Source: an uncultured Collinsella sp. (lineage in GTDB: Bacteria; Actinomycetota; Coriobacteriia; Coriobacteriales; Coriobacteriaceae). From it: 38,795 bases of DNA. Positions 30,947-38,795 of the stretch are shown here, piece by piece. The notes below the pieces were generated by a model that ran no database searches, was not told the DNA's origin, and saw only the letters and a program-made list of their open reading frames with translations. The DNA lies in the NCBI GenBank assembly GCA_958421655.1, contig CATZMG010000011.1, forward strand, positions 1 to 38,795. Reading direction: 5' to 3'. Position 1 is the first letter of the stretch; every line of letters begins with the position of its first letter. The position numbers were made by a program, and so were the translations under genes.

Positions 30947-31639
30947 ATGGTGCTCAAAATCGTTAGAACCGTCTGGCCGGTGATGCTTACCTATGTTGCA
31001 ATAGGCGCGCCGTGCGGAATGATCATGGGGCAGACGGGAATGGAGCCCTGGATGGTCTTTGCTCTAAGCAGTACGTTTGTGACGGGCAGCGGCCAGTTTA
31101 TGATCTGCAACCTGTGGCTGGCGGGTGTGCCTGCAGCATCGATCGTCGCGAGCGTTGCCGCCATCTCCTCGCGTTTTGCGCTTTACTCGGCATCGATCGC
31201 ACCGCATCTGAGGGGTGCCTCGAAGCGTCAGACGCTGGCTGTTGCCGCGACACTTACCGAGGAGGCATATGGCATCTCGCTTGCCAAGTTGGTTGAAGGG
31301 GAGGATTGGGGCCCGCGCGAGTCCTTTGTGCTCAACGTGATCCTCATCGCAACATGGGGCGTTTCGTGTACGATGGGCGCCATCGTCGGCGCCGTTGTCG
31401 ATGTTCCCACCGCCATTGCAGCCTTTGTCTGCACCTCGCTCTTTATCTGCCTGCTCTTTTCGCAGCGGCTGTCGCGCGGTAACGTTGTCGCGGCGGTTTC
31501 GGGCGCGGTGTCCGTCGCCGTATGCAAGTTCTTGGGCCTCGCGAATATTGCCGTGCCGGCAAGCGTCGTGGTCGGCATTGCCATTGCGCTGGCGTGCGAT
31601 GCTGTATTTGACGGAAGAGGTGCCCGCGATGCCCGCTAA
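30947..31639 (+). CDS. azlC: AzlC-family branched-chain amino acid exporter subunit
   Basis: The 230-residue membrane protein starts MVLKIVRTVWPVMLTYVAIG and carries the AzlC patterns GQFMICNLWLAG and YSASIAPHLRG with TLTEEAYGI. AzlC with its small partner AzlD exports branched-chain amino acids or analogues across the cytoplasmic membrane. The ATG at 30947 has AGGATGAG eight bases before it; the longer frame to 30878 has no such site. The gene overlaps azlD by 11 bases, confirming the pair. Confidence 0.88.
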   Translation: MVLKIVRTVWPVMLTYVAIGAPCGMIMGQTGMEPWMVFALSSTFVTGSGQFMICNLWLAGVPAASIVASVAAISSRFALYSASIAPHLRGASKRQTLAVAATLTEEAYGISLAKLVEGEDWGPRESFVLNVILIATWGVSCTMGAIVGAVVDVPTAIAAFVCTSLFICLLFSQRLSRGNVVAAVSGAVSVAVCKFLGLANIAVPASVVVGIAIALACDAVFDGRGARDAR

Positions 31640-31952
31640 CGAGTTCTTGGTTCTGTGGCTGTCGTCGTGGGCTGCTATCGCGTTCTTTCGCATCGCGCCG
31701 GCGTTCGCCTTGCGCGGGCGGACCCTGTCGCCCCGCATTACCGAGGCCCTGGGCTATATCCCGCCCGCTGCCTTTGCCGCGCTGGTCGCCAACGACTTGG
31801 TGAACCCCGGCGCGTTCGACGCGGGACTCTGGCCTGCCTTGGTTCCCTGGATTGCGGCCGCCGGCGTCGTGGTCGTGGCGGTCAAGACAAAATCGATGCT
31901 GTGGTGCTGCGTCTCGGGCATCGTACTCTATTTCGTCTTGAGCCTTATATAG
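31629..31952 (+). CDS. azlD: AzlD-family branched-chain amino acid exporter subunit
   Basis: The 107-residue protein has three or four hydrophobic segments and the AzlD landmark RITEALGYIPPAAFAALVAND followed by a final VVVAVKTKSMLWCCVSGIVL. It starts within the end of azlC with AGAGG upstream. AzlD completes the exporter with AzlC. Confidence 0.88.
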   Translation: MPANEFLVLWLSSWAAIAFFRIAPAFALRGRTLSPRITEALGYIPPAAFAALVANDLVNPGAFDAGLWPALVPWIAAAGVVVVAVKTKSMLWCCVSGIVLYFVLSLI

Positions 31953-32102
31953 GGGTGGCGTCGCGGGCGCCGAATCTCGTTCCATCCCAACTTGTCGAAT
32001 TTTTCACCGAGCTGGTCTATTTCTTCTGGTACCATGGTCAAACTTTACTGTAGCAAAGCATGACGTGGGCTTTTGTTCCGCGTCAGCGGAAATGGGGGTT
32101 TC

Positions 32103-33125
32103 ATGGCACAGGAAGCGACTGCCAACGAGCAAAAGAAATTCAAGGTTCCGCGCATCCCGGGCGACATCATGATCTATCCGATGATCGTCGGTCTTTTGCT
32201 CAACACCTTCTGCCCGCAGGTTTTTGAGATCGGCGGCTTCTTTACGGCTGCCTGCCGCGGTGGCTCCAATACCATCGTCGCCGCGATCCTGCTGTTTGTG
32301 GGCGCCGGCATCAGCTTCAAGTCCACGCCGGGCGCCATCAAGACCGGCATCGTCGTGCTGATTCCCAAGCTGGTCGTCGCAGCGGCTCTCGGCCTGGGCG
32401 TGGCATATTTCTTTAACGATAACTTCCTGGGTCTGAGCTCCGTGTCTATCATCGGCGGCATTACGTTTTGCAACATGGCGCTCTATACGGGCATCATGGG
32501 CGAGTTCGGCGATGAGTCCGAGCAGGGCGCCGTCGGTATCCTGTTCTTTACGGCCGGCCCCGCCGTCACGATGATCATCCTTGGTGTTTCGGGCCTTGCC
32601 AACATCCCTGTCGGTACTATCATCGGCTCCATTTTGCCGCTCGTTATCGGCATGGTTCTGGGCAACCTGTTCCCGTTTATCAAGAACCTGCTAGTTCCCG
32701 GTGCCAACCCTGCGATTGCCGTCATCGGATTTCAGCTTGGCGCGTCCATGAGCCTGTCGAGCTTTATCACCGGTGGTATTTCCGGCATCTTGCTGGGCCT
32801 TGTCACGCTGTTTGTCGTCGGTCCCATCACCTTTGCGTTCGAGCGCCTGTGCGGTGGTAACGGCAAGGCTGCCGTGGCTTGCTCCACCATCGCCGGCACG
32901 GCTATGACCACGCCGGTTGCTCTCGCCGAGGTCGCGCCGCGCTACGCCGAGCTTGCGCCCACCGCGTACGCCCAGATCGCCACTGCCGTTATCATCACGG
33001 CAATCATGGCTCCGATTCTGACCGGCTGGGTCGACAAGAAGTTCTGTCAGGGCAAGGAGGACCTGTCGCCTGCCGGTGTCGAGGCCATCGAGGAGGCCGT
33101 CGCGACCGACATCGATGGCGAGTAG
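32103..33125 (+). CDS. kdgT: 2-keto-3-deoxygluconate permease
   Basis: The 340-residue protein has about ten hydrophobic segments and KdgT patterns: IPGDIMIYPMIVGLLLNTFC, LLFVGAGISFKSTPGAIKTG, AVIGFQLGASMSLSSF and GTAMTTPVALAEVAP. KdgT takes up 2-keto-3-deoxygluconate from pectin or uronate breakdown by proton symport. GGGGG lies six bases before the ATG. No KDG kinase, aldolase or regulator is nearby, so it may serve a related substrate. The final 40 residues are acidic. Two hairpins follow. Confidence 0.87.
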   Translation: MAQEATANEQKKFKVPRIPGDIMIYPMIVGLLLNTFCPQVFEIGGFFTAACRGGSNTIVAAILLFVGAGISFKSTPGAIKTGIVVLIPKLVVAAALGLGVAYFFNDNFLGLSSVSIIGGITFCNMALYTGIMGEFGDESEQGAVGILFFTAGPAVTMIILGVSGLANIPVGTIIGSILPLVIGMVLGNLFPFIKNLLVPGANPAIAVIGFQLGASMSLSSFITGGISGILLGLVTLFVVGPITFAFERLCGGNGKAAVACSTIAGTAMTTPVALAEVAPRYAELAPTAYAQIATAVIITAIMAPILTGWVDKKFCQGKEDLSPAGVEAIEEAVATDIDGE

Positions 33126-33170
33126 CAATCGCTATCAATCAATGATGCCGGCGTGCAATTCGCGCCGTCC

Positions 33171-33214
33171 GAGCGCCCGAACAGAAACTGTTTTGCAGTG
33201 ATGTTCGGGCGCTC
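33171..33214 (+). terminator. 13-bp hairpin downstream of kdgT
   Basis: GAGCGCCCGAACA (33171-33183) pairs with TGTTCGGGCGCTC (33202-33214); the 18-base loop has an inner ACTG/CAGT pair. No T-run follows directly, so this may work together with the next hairpin or act as a transcript-end stabiliser. Confidence 0.6.
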
Positions 33215-33256
33215 TGCTATGATTCCCTTTATCCCTGCGGAGTAAAGGGGTTTTAT
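33215..33256 (+). promoter_or_regulatory. Extended -10 and hairpin in the diguanylate cyclase leader
   Basis: TGCTATGAT (33215-33223) is an extended -10, like the one of the TerB operon. Directly after it, CCCTTTA (33225-33231) pairs with TAAAGGG (33243-33249), followed by TTTTATT. The hairpin could terminate kdgT read-through or attenuate the new transcript. GCCC/GGGC (33258-33276) forms a further small hairpin. Confidence 0.4.
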
Positions 33257-33313
33257 TGCCCTGATTCGAATTGGGCGATTCTGACCATTCGGATATTGAA
33301 GGGATGGCGTCTA

Positions 33314-34456
33314 GTGGTTAAGGCACTCAAGATTGAGATATTCCTGCTATGCATGATTGTTCTTATCGGGCTTGCCGCGCGAAGTCGTCGCTCCTTGTTC
33401 TCGAGCACCCTGCAGCTATTGTTTAGCATGCTTGGCTACACCTCTGCCGCGTACATATTATTCGATATGATCTGGACGCTTTCGGATGGTGCGGACGGCA
33501 CGTTGGGTATTGCTGCCAACTGGATTTCCAACGCGGTTTCGTTTTCGCTCTTTGCCATCGCGTGTCTCATTTGGTTTATCTATTCCGAGACGATGCAGGG
33601 CTCTCGCCTTGTGACCTCGCGCTATAGGGTGGTGCTTGTAACGTTGCCTACGGCTCTGGTGGTCGTGCTGGCTTTTACCAGTTACTGGACGCACGCCTTG
33701 TTCTATATCGATTCGCAGGGCGTGTATCGTCGCGGCTTTGCCTATATGATCCAGCCCATTGTCAGCTACTGTTACGTTATACATACGTCCCTGCATGCGT
33801 TTGTGCAATCTCGCAGGGTCGAGAGCCTGCAGACGAAGGCTATCTATCGAACCTTGGCATTTTTCGCCATTCCGGCCCTGGTGGGCGGTACCTTTCAGAT
33901 CGTATACTCGGTGCCTGGCCTTTGTGTCGGCATAATGATTAGCATGTTGCTGCTCTATATCATCTGCCAGGAGCAACTGATCTCGACCGACCCGTTGACT
34001 GGCCTCAACAATCGCAACCGTTTTGAGACCTATATGCTGTCGCTCTTTTCAAATGTGGATCAGGCCGAAGATGTGTATCTGCTTATGATGGACGCTGACG
34101 GCTTTAAGCAGATTAACGATCGTTATGGACATGTGGAGGGCGACCATGCTCTTCAGGTCATATCCGCTGCGCTCAAAGAAGTCTGCTCGGCGTCTGGTGG
34201 CTTTATCGCGCGTTATGGTGGCGATGAGTTCGTGGTGCTCCAAAAGGCAGCGGCGGAACAGGATATCATGCATCTGTGCGCGACAATCAACGACGAGCTC
34301 GCGCATGCCGAGGTGCCGTATCTGTTGCGGATGTCCATCGGCTATGCACGGGTCGGTGATAGTGTCGATACCTGGCAAGACTTGCTTCGCGCTGCCGATG
34401 CGGAGCTCTACCGCGTCAAGGCCGATAAAAAGAAAGCCGGCGTCCAGATACGCTAG
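33314..34456 (+). CDS. Membrane-bound diguanylate cyclase (GGDEF)
   Basis: The 380-residue protein has six or seven transmembrane helices (about 1-215), reminiscent of 7TM sensor domains, then a GGDEF domain: STDPLTGLNNRNRFE, LLMMDADGFKQINDRYGHVEGD and the active site RYGGDEFVVL. It makes cyclic di-GMP. The inhibitory RxxD site expected five residues before GGDEF is absent (sequence there is SASGGFIA), so product inhibition is not expected. GTG at 33314 is chosen for the GAAGGGA nine bases upstream; TTG at 33296 has no ribosome binding site. No EAL or PilZ partner is in the window. Confidence 0.88.
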   Translation: MVKALKIEIFLLCMIVLIGLAARSRRSLFSSTLQLLFSMLGYTSAAYILFDMIWTLSDGADGTLGIAANWISNAVSFSLFAIACLIWFIYSETMQGSRLVTSRYRVVLVTLPTALVVVLAFTSYWTHALFYIDSQGVYRRGFAYMIQPIVSYCYVIHTSLHAFVQSRRVESLQTKAIYRTLAFFAIPALVGGTFQIVYSVPGLCVGIMISMLLLYIICQEQLISTDPLTGLNNRNRFETYMLSLFSNVDQAEDVYLLMMDADGFKQINDRYGHVEGDHALQVISAALKEVCSASGGFIARYGGDEFVVLQKAAAEQDIMHLCATINDELAHAEVPYLLRMSIGYARVGDSVDTWQDLLRAADAELYRVKADKKKAGVQIR

Positions 34457-34498
34457 AAAAAAGGCGCACGACCGTTGCGATGGTCGTGCGCCCTTTTT
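34457..34498. terminator. Bidirectional terminator after the diguanylate cyclase
   Basis: GGCGCACGACC (34463-34473) pairs exactly with GGTCGTGCGCC (34482-34492), with TTTTT on the right (34494-34498) and AAAAAA on the left (34457-34462). It serves the GGDEF gene and could also stop the convergent EamA transcript. Confidence 0.9.
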
Positions 34499-34645
34499 GC
34501 GTTTGCGGGGGCCACCGGCCATAACGCCCAGGCGCGGTGCGGCAAGACGAGCGTCTGCCGCCGCGGCTCGGTACGAAATCAACGAGAGCCAGTGCATTCC
34601 ATTAAGCTAAAGTGTGTGAAGGCTCTCTCTAAAAAGGTGAGCTCG

Positions 34646-35581
34646 CTAGGCTTTTTTGGGTTTGTTGACGATGATTATGCCGCCGCAGACCAACAGCAGG
34701 GCAACGATGACGGTAATGGGGCTCGTGCCAGCGCCCTCGCCGAGCAGCAGCGCGCTCAGCAGTACGCCAAAGACCGGGTTCATAAACCCAAAGACCGAGA
34801 CGCGGCTGACGGGGTTGACGGCAAGCAGGCGCGACCACAGCGAGTAGGCGACCGCGGAGATAAGCGCCATGTAGATGATGAGCGCGATGGCGGGGGCAAT
34901 TGTCGTGGGGGAGAGCGTGCCACCCATCAAAAAGCCGATGGCGGTGAGGACCAGGCCGCCGACCAAGAACTGCCACCCGGCAAGCAAAACGCCGTCGTGC
35001 TCGCGCGAGAAGATGCCGATCAGGCAGGTCGAAAGGGCACCCGCGACGGTGGAGGCCAGGATGAAGCCCTCGCCGTCGAGCGTAAAGCCAAAGGTGCCGT
35101 CCGCGCCCGAAAGGTTGACGAGTGCGACGCCGGCAAAGCCCAGTACGCAGCCGAGCACCTTGGCCGTATTGAGCTTTTCGGTGCGAAACGCCAGAGCGGC
35201 AAAGAGGATAGCCAAGAAGTTGGCGCTGGCCTCGATGATGGAGCTTGACATAGCGCTTGCACGGGAGAGACCAAGGTAGAAAAAGAAGTACTGGCCAATG
35301 GTCTGGAAGAGCGACAAGATGCAGATGGGCTTGATATCACGGGCTTGCGGAACGAGCGGTCGGCGCTGGGCCACGCTCATGCCAACAATGACCAGCATGC
35401 CGGCAAGGGTGAAGCGCAGACCCGCGAAGAGCAGCTGCGAGGCGCTGTCGTGCGCGGGAATGCCAAAGAGGCCGTAGCCGATCTTGATGCAGGGGAAGGC
35501 GGAGCCCCAGAGCGCGCAGCAAACGAGACAGCCCAGGATGAGTCCGGGCAGGGTGGCGAGATACGGCTTGCGGCTTTCCAT
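34646..35581 (-). CDS. EamA-family (DMT) transporter
   Basis: The 311-residue protein has ten hydrophobic segments in two EamA repeats. It begins MESRKPYLATLPGLILG, continues ALWGSAFPCIKIGYGLFG in the first helices, and in the second half has AGWQFLVGGLVL and NPVSRVSVFGFMNPVFGVLL typical of the family. Drug/metabolite exporters move amino acids or other metabolites; the substrate is unknown. AAAGGA precedes the ATG at 35581, which is preferred over a frame start at 35623. Single gene. Confidence 0.88.
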   Translation of the reverse strand: MESRKPYLATLPGLILGCLVCCALWGSAFPCIKIGYGLFGIPAHDSASQLLFAGLRFTLAGMLVIVGMSVAQRRPLVPQARDIKPICILSLFQTIGQYFFFYLGLSRASAMSSSIIEASANFLAILFAALAFRTEKLNTAKVLGCVLGFAGVALVNLSGADGTFGFTLDGEGFILASTVAGALSTCLIGIFSREHDGVLLAGWQFLVGGLVLTAIGFLMGGTLSPTTIAPAIALIIYMALISAVAYSLWSRLLAVNPVSRVSVFGFMNPVFGVLLSALLLGEGAGTSPITVIVALLLVCGGIIIVNKPKKA

Positions 35582-35605
35582 GATGTCCTTTCTACATGCG
35601 CGAAG

Positions 35606-35643
35606 CAAAAAAGAACCCGCCACCGGATGTGTCGGTGGCGGGT
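35606..35643 (-). terminator. Rho-independent terminator after purL
   Basis: ACCCGCCACCG (35615-35625) and CGGTGGCGGGT (35633-35643) pair around a seven-base loop; on the minus strand the stem is followed by TTCTTTTTT. Confidence 0.9.
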
Positions 35644-35680
35644 GATGTTACCCGAAGGGATTGTACCCGATGGGAAAGGT

Positions 35681-38600
35681 TTAGGCGAAGTAGGCTACGC
35701 CGCTCTCAAAGATCGGCATGAACTTGTCGCCGGGGACATGCTCGGGCACGTTACGGTACAGGTTGTCGCCGCGACGCTCAGCATGGCCCATCTTGCCCAG
35801 GACGCGGCCGTCGGGGCTCGTGATGCCCTCGATGGCGAGTGCGGAGCCGTTGGGGTTGACGGAGAGGTCCATGCTGGGCTTTCCGTCCTCGCCCACGTAC
35901 TGCGTGGCGACCTGGCCATTGGCGATGAGCTGGGCGAGTACCTCGTCGTTGGCGACAAAGCGGCCCTCGCCGTGGCTGATGGCGACGGTGTAGGGGTCGT
36001 CGAGGCTGCACTGCGACAGCCACGGGGACAGGTTGGACGAGATGCGGGTGCGCACCAGGCGGCTCTGATGGCGACCGATGGTGTTGAACGTCAGCGTGGG
36101 CGCATCGGGCGTGGCGTCGACGATGTCGCCGTAGGGCACCAGGCCGAGCTTGACCAGGGCCTGGAAGCCGTTGCAGATGCCCAGCATCAGGCCATCGCGG
36201 GCCTTGATCAGGTCGCGGACTGCCTCGGTGACCTCGGGAGCGCGGAAGAACGCCGTGATGAACTTGGCAGAGCCGTCGGGCTCGTCGCCGCCCGAGAAGC
36301 CGCCGGGGATCATGACGATCTGACTTGCACGGATGCGGCGGGCAAGCTCGTGGGTGCTCTCGGCGACCGCCTCGGGCGTGAGGTTGTTGATCACGAAGGT
36401 GTCGGCCTCGGCACCGGCGGCACGGAAGGCGCGGGCGCTGTCGTACTCGCAGTTGTTGCCGGGGAACACGGGGATGATCACGCGCGGGCGGGCGATCTTG
36501 GCGCCGCCGTACACGTGGATGTCCTTGGCGCGGAAGTCGATGGTCTCGACCTCGGGGGTCTCGCCGGCGCTGCGGTAGGCGAAGACGCCCTCGATGCCGC
36601 TCTCCCAGGCCTCCTGGAGCTCGGAGAGCTCGATGACCTCGGAGCCGGTATCGATGACATAGCCCTCGACGGTGGTGCCCAGGGGCTCGACGACAACGCC
36701 GTCGGCGACCTCGGGCAGCTCGGCATCCTCGGCGAGCTCGACGATAAAGCTGCCGTAGAGCGGGGTGAAGAGGCTCTCCACGTCCACATCTTCGGCAAGC
36801 TCGATACCGATCTGGTTGCCGACACACATCTTAAAGAGGCTCTCGGCGCCGCAGCCGTAGCCGGGCGTGGAGACAGCCAGGGCGTCGCCGGTAGCAGTGA
36901 GCGCCTCGACGGCGTCAAACGCGGCGAGCAGCTGCTGGGCGTCGGGGCGGTAGTCCTCGCCGTAGGTGGCGGGGGCGATGCGGACGACGCGGTGCGTGAG
37001 GCCCTTGAACTCAGGGGAGACGGCGCGGGCGGCCTTACCCACAGCGACAGCGAAGCTGATCAGGGTCGGCGGAACGTTGAGCTCGCCGGCTTCGTCCTCA
37101 AACGAGCCACTCATGGAGTCCTTGCCGCCGATGGCGCCGGCACCCAGGTCGACCTGAGCCATAAGGGCGCCCAGGACGGCAGCCATGGGCTTGCCCCAGC
37201 GCTCGGCCTCGGTGCGCAGGCGCTCGAAGTACTCCTGGAAGGAGAGGTGGGCGCGCTTGTGCTCAAAGCCAGCGGCCACGAGCTTGGCGATGGATTCGAC
37301 CACGGACAGATAGGCGCCCGCAAACTGGTCGGCCTCCATCAGATAGGGGTTGAAGCCCCATGCCATGGCACTCGCCGTGGTGGTCTCGCCGTCCACGGGG
37401 AACTTGGCGACCATGGCCGAGCTGGGGGTGAGCTGCGTCTTGCCGCCAAAAGGCATGAGCACGGTCGCGGCACCGATGGTGGAGTCGAAGCGCTCGGAAA
37501 GGCCCTTATTGGAGGCAACGTTGAGGTCGGTGACAAGCGAGGTCATGCGCTCGGCAAGCGTGGTGCCGGCCCAGCTGGGCTGCCACACGCTGCGGGCGCA
37601 CACATGGGCGACCTGGTGCTTGGGTGCACCGTTGGAGTTGAGGAACTCGCGGGACAGATCGACGATGGCGACGCCGTTCCATGCCATGCGCATGCGCGGC
37701 TCGGCGGTAACCTCGGCGATGACGGTTGCCTCCAGGTTCTCCTCGGCGGCGTAGCCCATGAACTCCTCGACGTCACCGTCGGCGACGGCGCAGGCCATGC
37801 GCTCCTGGGACTCGGAAATGGCGAGCTCGGTGCCGTCCAGGCCGTCGTACTTCTTGGTTACAGTATCAAGGTCGACATACAGGCCGTCGGCAAGCTCGCC
37901 CACGGCGACCGAGACGCCGCCGGCGCCAAAGTCGTTGCAGCGCTTGATCAGACGGCAGGCGTCGCCGCGGCGGAACAGGCGCTGCAGCTTGCGCTCGACT
38001 GGGGCGTTGCCCTTCTGGACCTCGGCACCCGAGGTCTCGATCGACTCGGTGTTCTGGGTCTTGGAGGAGCCGGTGGCGCCGCCGATGCCGTCACGGCCGG
38101 TGCGGCCGCCCAGCAGGATGATCTTGTCGGTGGGGGCGGGGCACTCGCGACGAACGTGGTTTGCCGGGGTAGCGCCCACGACGGCGCCGACCTCCATGCG
38201 CTTGGCCACGTAGCCAGGGTGATAGAGCTCGTTGACCTGACCGGTGGCAAGGCCGATCTGGTTGCCGTAGCTGGAGTAGCCGGCGGCAGCAGTGGTCACG
38301 AGCTTGCGCTGCGGCAGCTTGCCCTCGAGCGTCTCGGAAACCGGGACGGTGGGGTCGCCGGCGCCGGTGACGCGCATGGCCTGGTACACGTAGCTGCGGC
38401 CCGAGAGCGGGTCGCGGATGGCGCCGCCCACGCAGGTGGCGGCACCGCCGAAGGGCTCGATCTCGGTCGGGTGGTTGTGGGTCTCGTTCTTAAAGAGGAA
38501 CAGCCAGTCCTGGTCCTCGCCATCGACATCGACCTTTACCTTGACGGTGCAGGCGTTGATCTCCTCGGACTCGTCGACATCGGTCATGACGCCGGTCTTT

Positions 38601-38795
38601 TTGAGGTACTTGGCGCCGATGGTACCCATGTCCATGAGGCAGACGGGCTTGGCGTCGCGACCGAGCTCGTGGCGCATCTCCATGTAGCGGTCGAAGGCCT
38701 GCTGCACCACGGCGTCATCGATCGTCACGTCGTCCAGGACGGTGCCGAAGGTGGTGTGGCGGCAGTGGTCGGACCAGTAGGTGTCGATCACGCGG
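35681..38795 (-). CDS. purL: Phosphoribosylformylglycinamidine synthase, fused PurL-PurQ (5' end cut)
   Basis: About 1,038 residues are visible of an expected 1,200-1,300; the N-terminus lies beyond the right edge. It converts FGAR to FGAM using ATP and glutamine in purine synthesis. The visible part begins just before SDHCRHTTF and contains NETHNHPTEIEPFGGAATCVGG, RTGRDGIGGATGSS and GDACRLIKRCNDFGAGG. The C-terminus is a glutaminase domain: VFPGNNCEYDSARAF, GGFSGGDEPDGS, the nucleophile in LGICNGFQ and the histidine in SHGEGRF. The fused, long form with this glutaminase occurs in Clostridia and Coriobacteria. The stop at 35681 is followed by a clear terminator. Confidence 0.95.
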   Translation of the reverse strand, partial: RVIDTYWSDHCRHTTFGTVLDDVTIDDAVVQQAFDRYMEMRHELGRDAKPVCLMDMGTIGAKYLKKTGVMTDVDESEEINACTVKVKVDVDGEDQDWLFLFKNETHNHPTEIEPFGGAATCVGGAIRDPLSGRSYVYQAMRVTGAGDPTVPVSETLEGKLPQRKLVTTAAAGYSSYGNQIGLATGQVNELYHPGYVAKRMEVGAVVGATPANHVRRECPAPTDKIILLGGRTGRDGIGGATGSSKTQNTESIETSGAEVQKGNAPVERKLQRLFRRGDACRLIKRCNDFGAGGVSVAVGELADGLYVDLDTVTKKYDGLDGTELAISESQERMACAVADGDVEEFMGYAAEENLEATVIAEVTAEPRMRMAWNGVAIVDLSREFLNSNGAPKHQVAHVCARSVWQPSWAGTTLAERMTSLVTDLNVASNKGLSERFDSTIGAATVLMPFGGKTQLTPSSAMVAKFPVDGETTTASAMAWGFNPYLMEADQFAGAYLSVVESIAKLVAAGFEHKRAHLSFQEYFERLRTEAERWGKPMAAVLGALMAQVDLGAGAIGGKDSMSGSFEDEAGELNVPPTLISFAVAVGKAARAVSPEFKGLTHRVVRIAPATYGEDYRPDAQQLLAAFDAVEALTATGDALAVSTPGYGCGAESLFKMCVGNQIGIELAEDVDVESLFTPLYGSFIVELAEDAELPEVADGVVVEPLGTTVEGYVIDTGSEVIELSELQEAWESGIEGVFAYRSAGETPEVETIDFRAKDIHVYGGAKIARPRVIIPVFPGNNCEYDSARAFRAAGAEADTFVINNLTPEAVAESTHELARRIRASQIVMIPGGFSGGDEPDGSAKFITAFFRAPEVTEAVRDLIKARDGLMLGICNGFQALVKLGLVPYGDIVDATPDAPTLTFNTIGRHQSRLVRTRISSNLSPWLSQCSLDDPYTVAISHGEGRFVANDEVLAQLIANGQVATQYVGEDGKPSMDLSVNPNGSALAIEGITSPDGRVLGKMGHAERRGDNLYRNVPEHVPGDKFMPIFESGVAYFA

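Noticed and set aside
33157..33214. LexA-like CGAACA...TGTTCG in the hairpin after kdgT
   Set aside because: The half sites are 18 bases apart, too far for LexA; the sequence is explained as a hairpin.
33258..33326. tRNA-like boxes: TTCGAAT in a small hairpin and TAGTGGTTAAGGC just after
   Set aside because: The T-loop-like element precedes the D-arm-like one, there is no acceptor pairing and no anticodon stem; the second lies at the start of the GGDEF gene.
1..38795. CRISPR array, prophage or insertion sequence
   Set aside because: No regularly spaced repeats, integrase, phage structural gene or transposase is visible; neighbours are mostly housekeeping genes.

Overview
The window looks like a chromosomal segment of a Coriobacteriia gut actinobacterium, most likely Collinsella. 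This is an inference from protein style, high G+C, a fused PurL-PurQ, a DUF3516 helicase and AGGAGG-type ribosome binding sites; no rRNA or marker gene fixes it. I see no prophage, insertion sequence, CRISPR array or tRNA gene. Both ends cut genes: a rubrerythrin on the left and purL on the right.

Layout. (1) 1-3137: oxidative-stress rubrerythrin (minus), then an iron alcohol dehydrogenase / aldehyde dehydrogenase pair. (2) 3146-4699: a LexA-like box in a palindrome, a 27-residue hydrophobic peptide that may be a type I toxin, a HIRAN protein, a tiny acidic/basic protein and a metallophosphoesterase. (3) 4700-9600: a hairpin repeat, a DUF2130 coiled-coil protein, a DUF3516 SKI2-like helicase and a 123-bp palindromic element. 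(4) 9666-16265: a tRNA-modification neighbourhood with TrmB, a methyltransferase resembling eukaryotic Trm9, and a bacterial Elp3; between them lie a membrane-anchored XRE regulator with a DUF4097 protein, and after elp3 a spermidine-synthase-like protein. (5) 16292-21910: a tightly coupled minus-strand operon of a TerB_N/TerB_C protein, a BrxD-like (DUF2791) ATPase and an Lhr/BrxHI-like helicase, with a LexA-like box over its promoter. (6) 21998-26039: a DUF554 membrane protein and a five-gene group of mostly secreted proteins, one with an LAQTG sorting signal. (7) 26386-30011: an FAD oxidase with EtfB and ferredoxin-fused EtfA, an electron-confurcating lactate dehydrogenase type of complex. 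(8) 30008-38795: HD phosphohydrolase, AzlCD, KdgT permease, membrane diguanylate cyclase, EamA transporter and PurL.

Strongest leads. The TerB-ATPase-helicase trio looks like a reduced BREX-related module, possibly under SOS control. The Elp3/Trm9-like pair could give this bacterium the eukaryote-type wobble modification mcm5U34. A second LexA-like box precedes a TisB-like peptide. Two hairpins share a GGGACAGG loop but have different, internally compensated stems, which suggests a mobile or structured repeat family.
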